From Evernia prunastri (Eukaryota; Ascomycota; Lecanoromycetes; Lecanorales; Parmeliaceae): 64,000 nt of DNA. The DNA is taken from assembly GCA_003184365.1 (NCBI GenBank), contig NKYR01000071.1:1-64000 (forward strand). The letters run 5' to 3'. The notes beneath the pieces are model-generated. The model was given only the letters and a program-made list of their open reading frames with translations. It did not search any database and had not been told where the DNA came from. Position numbers and translations under genes: made by a program. Shown here one piece after another: positions 56,467 through 64,000 of this stretch (its first letter is position 1; each line of letters begins with the position of its first letter).

Positions 56467-58698
56467 TTACTTCCTCCTTGCCTTTGTTCTTGACGTTCCC
56501 TGCTTCCTCCCTGCCTTCTTCTTGACGATACCCACCGGCTTCGCTCCCTTGGGCGCAGTTTTCTCCTTCTTTGGCCTCCCACGCTTCCCTGGCGCCACGC
56601 TCTTCTGAACCTCGCCCTTTCCGGGTGCCTTTGGTCGTCCCTGCTTCTTGGCAGTCCCGACATTCGATGGGCCTTGTGGCTCCGTAACCTCGGCGGTATC
56701 CTCGATCTTCTTCGGCGTACCCCTCTTCTTTGGAGCATCTGCTGTAGACGAGGCTTGAAACTTAGTAGCCGGAGCGGCTCCCTCCCCTCTCTTCGGCCTG
56801 CCTCTCTTTTTTGATGGATCCGCCGCTGGCACGCTGGCTGGCTCTGCTCCCTGGCTTGGTCTACCTCGCTTCTTCGGCGTCTCCGTTACTTTTTGGCCCT
56901 GAAGTTTGGGATTGTTTGGTTCGGTCGTCTGCGGGGCAACTTCTCTCTTCGGTCTACCTCGTCTGGCAGGCACATCCTCTTTTGCGGCGCTCTGAGGTTG
57001 AACCTTTCGTGTAGACCCTTCTTCCTTCTTTGGCCTGCCTCGCTTCTTGGGCGTCACATTGTCGGTAGCACTTTGTTGCTTGACACTGGCTGTCTCCTCC
57101 TTCGATTCCTCTCCCACCTGAGAAGATTCGCCCTTTGTAACATTATGTTGCTTGACCGCGGTTGTGGGATCACCCTCGGTCTTCGAATTTTCTCCTGCCT
57201 TCGAAAATTCGCCTTGAGTAGCATTGTGCTGCTTGCCAGCAGCTGCAAAATCCTCCACTGTCCTCGATTTCTCTCCCGCCTTAGAAGATTCGCCCCTTGT
57301 AGCATTGTATTGCTTGACAGCAGTTTGGAGATCCTCCTCTGTCTTTGATTTCTCTCCCTCCTTCGATGCATCGCCCCTTGTAGCATTGTATTGCTTGACA
57401 GCAGTTTGGAGATCCTCCTCTGTCTTTGATTTCTCTCCCTCCTTCGATGCATCGCCCTTTGTAGCATTGGGTTGCTTGACAGCAGTTTGGAGATCCTCCT
57501 CTGTCATTGATTTCTCTCCCTCCTTCGATGCATCGCCCTTTGTAGCATTGGGTTGCTTGACAGCAGTTTGGAGGTCCTTCACTGTCATTGATTTCTCTAC
57601 TTCCTTCGAAGATCCGCCTTTAGGAGCAGTGTGTTGTGTGACAGCAGTTTGGAGATCCTCCTCTGTTATTGACTTCTCTATCTCCTTCGAAGATCCGCCT
57701 TTAGGAGCAGTGTGTTGTGTGACAGCAGTTTGGAGATCCTCCTCTGTTATTGACTTCTCTGTCTCCTTCGAAGATCCGCCTTTAGTAGGATTGGTACGCT
57801 TGACTGCGGCTGCAGATTTCCCCTCATTTCTCCGCTGGGCTCTTTGCTTTTTGACAGGAGGCTTATTCTCCGTCGTGGGTGCATCCTCTCCACGCTTCCG
57901 TTTAGGTGCTCGAGCTTTTGAAGATGTTGACGCCTTCGCATCATTTGTTGTTGCTGGACCGCTTGCCTGTAGTTCAAAGTTGGCTGTTTCAGACGCGAGG
58001 ACGACACCTTTGGCTTTCTGTGGGCGCGGTATTTTCCTAGGACTCGTCATGGTTGCCTGTTTTGAAGGTTGCGGAGTGCTACTAAGCCTTGGTTCGGGTT
58101 GTGCGAGGTTGGCGCTCGGAGCAAGGGTCCGCTGGGTCTGCTGGAACTTGCTCGTAAGTTCGTCCGGTTCGACATACGAAAAAGGTAGGCCACCGAGCTG
58201 AGCATTGTTCTTGGGGATATGTAGATGCTCATCAGACGGACCATCAAATGAGAAAGCGGCTCTTGCAGGGTGTGAGGGAGTTGCTCTTGCAGGGTGTGAG
58301 GGAGTTGCTCTTGCGTGGCGTGAGGGAGATGCTATTGCAGGGTGTGAGGGAGTTGCTCTTGCAGGGTGTGAGGAAGTTGCTCTCACGCCGCCAAGAAGAC
58401 TGTCGTCAGCTGCCTCTTGCTCGCCATCTGACTTTTTCTGATCAGATGAGGGCATCAATGGACTTTGGTGTCGTTCAGACATCATGAGACGTTGGTGGCT
58501 TGACGCTTGAGCTGCCGATGTCGGGGTATGGAATGGTGATGCTTCCAAGGGAGACAAAGGTGAGAAAGGTGGGGGTGAAGAGCCGGGAGGAGGTGCAGGT
58601 GAGGAGGTACTGCTGAAGAATTTGGAAAGGCCTTTGTCGTCAGCTTTGTTGGATGCACCGGGAGTGGGAGAAAAGGTACGTCGAATGTTGGAAAGCAT
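56467..58698 (-). CDS. AT-hook protein with two internal tandem-repeat arrays, 743 aa
   Basis: One uninterrupted minus-strand exon. Start 58698 (MLSNIRRTFSPTPG) is preferred over 58728, which would add MKLLNLYYPI. The order is: a Pro/Ser-rich N-terminus; five 8-residue repeats of the form RATPSHPA; SPRKIPRPQK; a basic APKRKRGED and PPVKKQRAQRR nuclear-signal region; about nine copies of a 27-residue repeat of type KGDASKEGEKSMTEEDLQTA; and a C-terminal series of AT-hooks (KKRGRPKK, ARRGRPKR, KKRGRPSQ, KKRGRPKRG, GKRGRPKK, with variants KKRGTPKK and KKQGRPKA). AT-hooks bind the minor groove of AT-rich DNA, so a chromatin architectural role is likely. No enzymatic domain. Both repeat arrays are codon-in-phase (81 and 24 bp), so copy number can vary without breaking the frame. 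Confidence 0.88.
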   Translation of the reverse strand: MLSNIRRTFSPTPGASNKADDKGLSKFFSSTSSPAPPPGSSPPPFSPLSPLEASPFHTPTSAAQASSHQRLMMSERHQSPLMPSSDQKKSDGEQEAADDSLLGGVRATSSHPARATPSHPAIASPSRHARATPSHPARATPSHPARAAFSFDGPSDEHLHIPKNNAQLGGLPFSYVEPDELTSKFQQTQRTLAPSANLAQPEPRLSSTPQPSKQATMTSPRKIPRPQKAKGVVLASETANFELQASGPATTNDAKASTSSKARAPKRKRGEDAPTTENKPPVKKQRAQRRNEGKSAAAVKRTNPTKGGSSKETEKSITEEDLQTAVTQHTAPKGGSSKEIEKSITEEDLQTAVTQHTAPKGGSSKEVEKSMTVKDLQTAVKQPNATKGDASKEGEKSMTEEDLQTAVKQPNATKGDASKEGEKSKTEEDLQTAVKQYNATRGDASKEGEKSKTEEDLQTAVKQYNATRGESSKAGEKSRTVEDFAAAGKQHNATQGEFSKAGENSKTEGDPTTAVKQHNVTKGESSQVGEESKEETASVKQQSATDNVTPKKRGRPKKEEGSTRKVQPQSAAKEDVPARRGRPKREVAPQTTEPNNPKLQGQKVTETPKKRGRPSQGAEPASVPAADPSKKRGRPKRGEGAAPATKFQASSTADAPKKRGTPKKIEDTAEVTEPQGPSNVGTAKKQGRPKAPGKGEVQKSVAPGKRGRPKKEKTAPKGAKPVGIVKKKAGRKQGTSRTKARRK
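57075..57785 (-). repeat. 81-bp (27-residue) coding tandem repeat, about 9 copies
   Basis: Within the AT-hook gene. Central copies (57300-57600) are nearly identical at the DNA level, while outer copies diverge and the last is truncated. Highly charged, probably disordered or helical linker sequence. Confidence 0.9.
58259..58378 (-). repeat. 24-bp (8-residue) coding tandem repeat, 5 copies
   Basis: Five consecutive 24-bp units (58259, 58283, 58307, 58331, 58355) encode RATPSHPA-like octapeptides with few substitutions. Ser/Thr-Pro sites in each unit could be phosphorylated. Confidence 0.92.
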
Positions 58699-58750
58699 GA
58701 TTGGGTAGTAGAGGTTTAGAAGTTTCAAAATATGGCAGGGAGATAAAAGG

Positions 58751-58789
58751 GAGAGAGAAAGAGAAAGAGAAAGAGAAAGAGAAAGAGGG
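58751..58789. repeat. (GAGAAA)n microsatellite in AT-hook gene 5' flank
   Basis: Six-base purine repeat about 55 bp upstream of the preferred start codon, so within the leader or core promoter. Confidence 0.85.
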
Positions 58790-61440
58790 ACTTTGAAGAT
58801 TAAATAATAATAATAAGAGGATTTGGGTGTGTTTAAAGAAAGTTGGGAAGTACTGTATTTCTCATTTCTCCAGCCTTTTATTTTTTCTGTTTTTTAAGTT
58901 GTTTGTCACTTTCACTTTCTTAGTGGAGACTAACTTTAAATAGCTAGAGTAAGAGTAGCCGCCGCTAAAGCATCCATCACTCCGTCACTCCATCACTCAT
59001 AAAGAAAAGGAAAGAGTCAAGTAAAGTAAAGTAAAGTAACGTGTCAATTGTATTCCCTCATACTTACTTATATTTATACTGACTCCACTTATACTTGGTA
59101 ACATTAACATTAAACATTAACATAGATCATAATCTTTTTCTTGTAGAAATGCATTTGCACAATTGGCGATAAAAATATTTTACAGTCATCTGTTCAACCC
59201 TTGCATCAACTTTCACGCTGAGCCATTCCACATTCCATACAACTACTGTCTGCAACTCCCTCCCTGTGATTAATTCTAAATGATGCAGCACTCCGGTGTT
59301 GAAGCTACCCCTCAGGTGGCAAATTAGGCATAGAAGTAGTCTTCACACCACTCCATAGAAAAAACAATCACTCCTTCCTAGTTAACCAAATCTCAACACA
59401 GCTCCTGCTTCCAATGCATTTCCTCTTTCCCGTGGTCGACCTCCTCACCGAGGGCATGGACGGGAAAGATGACAATTGCAACCGTCGTGATTACATCCGC
59501 CTTCCTAGAGTCCACTAAGGAAAGCCAGCTTGTTCGAGAACGCTTGGTAGCTCAAGCTAATAGAGCTGGGTAGGTGAGCAAGGGCGAAAACCAAGCCTGG
59601 AGCTATAAGTGATTGATTATGTACAAGTGTGAGAGCTACATTCGGCGGCTGATGAGGAATTGTCCATCAGCGGAAACTTGACTTAGCTCTTACGGCTGGG
59701 CGAACGTTGTAAGCCTTCACTTGAGCCTTTCGATATTACGATCCACCTGCGTTGACTTGATCTGTACTGCACCTACCAGAATAGATGTGCAGCCAAGCCC
59801 TTTCTACTCCCTAACCCAAAGTCCAATGCCCTTTTGTAGGTTTGATGAACCCGGAAGGCGATGCTCGACACGCCGGTCATAATCACATACTCATTACGAG
59901 CAAGAAACCATTATGCAGAATGGTTAGAAGTTTTACGCCGGAGCGGGAGGTCTCGTCGCGGGTTCATTGTTTGGCTGCAGATCCTCTCGACCCTGCTTCA
60001 CGGCGGCGTGTTGATTACTACCGACAATAGGATTTTATCAACAGAGTGCATCGAGGAAGTGTCCACCGACGAAGAGGTCCCCTTTCCCCGGTTTCGGTCG
60101 AAAGGCCATCACTTTCGCCAAACGGGAGCACCAGAACGACGACTCTGGGCTCGTCCGGGCTGGCGACCATGAATGGGGGCTGGACGCTACAAAGGCGAGA
60201 GGAATGTGTGCAAGGAATAAGGGAGTGGAAACCCTTGAGAGGAAAGATTCGCAAGAGCTTGAAAATAGAACGATGATCTATAACCTTCGATACGTTATTG
60301 CTTTTCAGCTATATCAGACACCCGTCTCGATTAACCTTATCACCAGTGATGCCTGGGCAGATTTCTGCCTTCATGGCAATTTGACAATGTCCTTCCGTCG
60401 AATGTCGTTGTTTATCTTTGATTCCACCTTCGCCTCCTCGCCGCTCAAGTGTCGACCTCTAAATTTGCTCGCCATCAAAGCAAGTCGAGTCAAGATGAAT
60501 GTTCAACTTTTGTACTTCGCCAGTCCTTGATGCCTTTTCCCTTCGACTTATTTTCTCCCTACGAGTGAAACCGACTTGAGCTTTAGAAGTCGTGTCCTTG
60601 GACAAGTTCGACCGATTCGTCACCAACACTTCCCACTTTGTCGTGTTGCTGATGTCATCTTCAGGCTGTCAGTAGTTGTGGATGCAGTCGCCGACTCCAT
60701 CTCGAGGTAAAGAATGGGGATGGTGCGATGCGAGTCTTCGTGCCCGAGGGACAATCCATGTGGTGATCCTTCTCGCCTTTGGTGAAGTGCCTTGTGACGT
60801 ATCCATCACGTAAGACCATACTCCGCGACTTGAATTTCCGTCTTACTTTGCCTCCTTCGTATTGTTGGTCCAGGCCTACCGCGGCAGGCTTCGTTTTCGA
60901 AATCTCTTCGAGAGTCGTGTCAAACCCTAGCTCCCGCTCTCTGCATTACTCTACAGGGTACATATTCGACATGCCGCGTAATGCCAATTGAATGGAGGTT
61001 CATCCTTTGCAAAATGTCAGATTTGACGGAAATACTCTAGTGCACGCAAGAGTCGCTATAGTGAGAATGGTGAGTCTGGGCCTAAAGCCAATGCCTATAA
61101 ATATAGGAGGGGGTCATGTCTGGGGGGCCTTAAAAGGATAATCCTGGCTCAAGGGCACTAAATAGAGCCCCGGATCAATGCGGGTGTGAGGCGGGTTAGG
61201 GTACTAACGGTCACTAAGCCAAGGTAGACCTCGGTCGACCTGGCGGATAACGTGGGTCTGGAAAGTAAATTATCGTACCAAGTCCACTCCAACTCCATTA
61301 TTTCATCTCATCTCATCTTCTTGTCAGCTTATTATGTACGCGAAAGCATGGCATCTTTTCTCCTCTTTTACTCAATTATATATATCCATTTCTCACATGT
61401 ATAAGTTGCATCTGTACACATCCCGTCCCCCCTCGCTGTC
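58790..61440. other. gene-free interval, about 2.6 kb
   Basis: Divergent region between the AT-hook gene and the lectin-like gene. A short GTAAA repeat lies at 59021-59039 and an inverted repeat CCTATA/TATAGG with a 2-nt spacer near 61092. Short open frames (for example 59861-60172) show no domain. Confidence 0.45.
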
Positions 61441-63353
61441 ATGACTGAGAAGTACTCCGAGCTCGAAGTTGCGCCCAACGAGCACACTGCGCCATTGCCG
61501 GAAGTCATTGACCAAGCTGCACGTGCGCCGGAGCGAGACCTATCTGCCGATGCTCCAGAGCTTGACAAGAAGCCTTGGCCACTTCAAGTACGTTGGATTT
61601 CCCAACAAAGCACCCAGAGTCCTCTTCAAGTTTCATTTCTGTTAACTAGACTTCTAGAACCTCGCTCCTACCTCCGAGACTCTTACCCATACACCCTCCA
61701 GACCCGATTTCAAGAAAAGGTTCAGCGACTCAGTGCCCGAATATGGCTCCCCAGAGCCAGACAAAGATAGAGAGACATTCAAAGAGGCTGGCTCACCTCC
61801 TCCACCACGAACACCTTTGGCGAACATCGACTCGCACCCAGAAGCTGAGTCGCATAAAGAGGAATCGACAAAGCCACGAAGACGTCGGGGCTTATGGTTT
61901 TGGATTATAATCGGGCTGGTTGGCTTCCTTGTCATTGCAATTGCTCTGGGGGTGGGCTTGGGCGTTGGTCTGACAAGGCATAAGAGTTCCAAGTCAAGGT
62001 GCCCATCCTCCTTCCTGAGGGAGTCGTGCAATCGTTGCTGACCCTTTCAAGTACATCTTCTTTAGCAGCAAATTCCACGTCGATAGCGGCATTACCTCAT
62101 GGAATTTATAACGACTCGTCCGTATCGATCGTGGCATTAGGGGATGGTGACAAACGGTTGTTGTTTCAGGAAGGCACTGGGGACATTCGAGAAGCGCTTT
62201 TCACTCAATCAACCAGCTCGTGGACGAGTGATATCAACAACGTGGTAGCGACGGATGCGAGAAATAATACGCCGCTGGCAGCACTGCTCGTGAACAGCAC
62301 GGGCACTCCCTTTGCTGCTGATACAGGACCTGTGGTAGGTGCCTTAGATTTCATCGTGCGGAATATTATATGGGCTAAATCGTGTTTAAGATCTTCCTCT
62401 TTTACATAACCTCCACCAATCAACTCGCCAGTAAACAATTCATCTCCGGGTCATGGACTAGCCGCGACAATTTTTCTCCCAGCGGAACCCCAAACATGAC
62501 CATTACGACCGCCACCGACACGCGAGCTTTATCCTGCACTCTACTCAACAACAATGTACTCTCGGGCCAAGCATTCGTCTTCTACGTAGCTCAGAATGGC
62601 AGCGTTGAGTCTTTGACAATCACCCCCACTTCCGCTGATAGCATCGTCGCAAACCCTGGACAGAGCTTGCCAAATGGTTTGCAGGGAGGCCATGTACTGA
62701 CGCTGGCTGCGGGAACATCGGAATCCAATAATGTGGCTACTCCACAGGTCGGGGTGCTTACTTCGAATGGTAGTGTGTACTACAACTTGTATTTCTCCTT
62801 CTTCAACAACAGCGCCTGGACTCCGCCAGAGCGTACGTGTACCCTCTGATTTCCCAGAATTCAACGTTGTGCTGACGCAAAAGCTCCAGTCCAAACCCTC
62901 CTCGTCCCCGCTCTCCCCCCAAACGAACAAATCACCTACCCTACCTCTCTCACACTCGCAAACGCCTACCCCGCCACCGCCACATCCCTCCCATCCACTC
63001 CCACCAATGCCCCTTCCAGCCCATCCCTCCAATCAGCATCCTACAACGAATCCCTCATCGGCGATGTCGACATCGCCCAAGTCTTTGTCAACAACCCCAC
63101 CTCTCGTTCCTACACCCTTTTCGGCTTCTGGGTCAACGGCACCGATCTCGCCGCTTACACGACGAAAAACATTGGTCTGAGCACGCAGCCGAAGAGCAGC
63201 TTTCCGTACAGTAGACTGGCGGGTGCCGTGGGTGGGAATGGTAGTGATGTTTTGCTTTATCATCAGATCAATGCGACGAGTTGGGCGGAGGACGTTTATA
63301 ATCTGGACGGTGGATTCTTCACCACGAGTTACTTCCAGGTCGCAACCAATTGA
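61441..63353 (+). CDS. type II membrane protein with lectin-like (fucose-lectin-type) ectodomain, 560 aa
   Basis: Exons 61441-61587, 61658-61998, 62052-62334, 62391-62832 and 62884-63353; introns 51-70 bp with typical branch sites. There is no signal peptide. A charged cytoplasmic N-terminus of about 125 residues ends in TKPRRRRGLW. One transmembrane helix (WFWIIIGLVGFLVIAIALGV) lies near residues 128-155. The remaining about 400 residues are extracellular by the positive-inside rule and carry many N-glycosylation sites. The ectodomain shows repeating blade-like units (SVSIVALGDGDKRLLFQEGT, FLFYITSTNQLASKQF, VYYNLYFSFFNNSAWTPPE, SDVLLYHQINATSWAED), resembling the fungal fucose-specific-lectin-type propeller often found behind such anchors. 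Ligand binding is inferred from layout only; the binding residues cannot be verified by eye. Confidence 0.8.
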
Positions 63354-64000
63354 TGATCAATACAACACCTTTTGGAACGGCTGGACCGATGGACCAGATG
63401 ACGGTATATTCGACTGAGATGATACCCAAGAAGATTATACGCTTCCCAATGTCATCGGTTTAAGCTATAAGGTGCTGCCCCCGCCCCCTCCTCCCCCGGC
63501 CAATGGCTCCCGCAGGCTCAGCGCACACAAAGTGCGGCCCCGAGGCTCATTGTTTTTATCGGCTGGGGCAGCATATTAAGATTGACAGACAAAACGATCC
63601 ATTACACGCTGGTCCCCAACCTTCTCACGCTTTGCGAAAAGCCCGAGGCACGTCGCGTGGCCCAAAAAGGGGTTCACCTCCACCATGGTCAAGAGTCAGT
63701 CTTCGCACCGGTGTAGCGCAGCACACTACAGATGGGTGCTTACCCGAAGAGCGGATTCAGAAGTTGCATGTACATGCCTATACCATACGCGGCGCGTCAC
63801 CGCAGTATAAATCCTTGCGCAATCCGTGGTCCGATGTCCTCGGCATAACTTGGAGTATTGACACTGACCCACGCTACTTATGCCCACGGAGGTTTTGTGG
63901 GGGGGATTGTGTATATTTATTTGGAGTGTATTTATCCGTCTGGCGATCTATCTATGAAGCTATGTATTTATTTATATTTTTGGCTCTGTATCTATTCATT
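63354..64000. other. 3' flank, AT-rich end
   Basis: No gene recognised. The last about 80 bases are rich in TATTTAT-like units, low-complexity sequence that continues beyond the window. Confidence 0.45.

Noticed and set aside
57224..58201. 325-codon plus-strand open frame
   Set aside because: Antisense of the in-phase repeats of the AT-hook gene, which keep the opposite strand open too.
1..64000. CRISPR array, rRNA operon, bacterial-type operons
   Set aside because: None seen; the sequence is eukaryotic with spliced genes.

Overview
This is a stretch of nuclear DNA from a filamentous ascomycete (Pezizomycotina; class not resolvable by eye). The evidence is the many 50-140 bp introns with GTAAGT/GTATGT-type donors and CTGAC/CTAAC branch sites, a chromodomain Ty3/gypsy retrotransposon, a decayed HET-domain (heterokaryon incompatibility) gene, a zinc-cluster-like regulator, a SAT4/PTH11-like rhodopsin-fold protein and a typical fungal secretome. 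Gene density is low (about 15 genes in 64 kb) with long apparently empty intergenic stretches. Two single-N assembly gaps are present (104 and 55974).

Layout. 1-1.2 kb: 3' end of a chromodomain gypsy element with polypurine tract and 3' LTR, bracketed by a 103-bp direct repeat that abuts an N. 2-5 kb: two small secreted cysteine-rich proteins. 5.6-6.5 kb: HET pseudogene. 7.7-10.9 kb: a 12-exon gene for an unrecognised 851-aa secreted/membrane protein. 14.6-16.5 kb: a Fungal_trans_2-like regulator. 17.5-19.9 kb: a nuclear protein with a winged-helix-like domain. 22.3-23.6 kb: GH18 chitinase. 26.8-28.6 kb: DyP-type peroxidase. 31.2-32.5 kb: GH12 glucanase. 33.7-34.9 kb: secreted protein of unknown function. 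37.4-38.9 kb: rhodopsin-fold membrane protein. 39.8-41.8 kb: DHA1-type MFS exporter. 42.7-45.2 kb: two further secreted proteins. 48.5-50.3 kb: laccase-like multicopper oxidase. 53.1-53.5 kb: a diverged ~126-bp tandem repeat. 54.2-55.5 kb: a possible small membrane protein and a frameshifted membrane-protein relic. 55.7-56.0 kb: long simple repeats ending at an N. 56.5-58.7 kb: AT-hook protein with two separate internal repeat arrays. 61.4-63.4 kb: membrane-anchored lectin-like protein.

How it fits together. The genes are individually transcribed and there is no biosynthetic cluster. The common theme is the cell exterior: chitin and beta-glucan hydrolysis (GH18, GH12), oxidative chemistry (laccase, DyP), several signal-peptide proteins without a recognised domain, and membrane proteins for sensing or export. 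Two or three nuclear proteins are interspersed. Exon structures below were worked out by hand from splice signals and maintenance of the reading frame. The multi-exon models are internally consistent in phase but were not checked against transcripts or databases.
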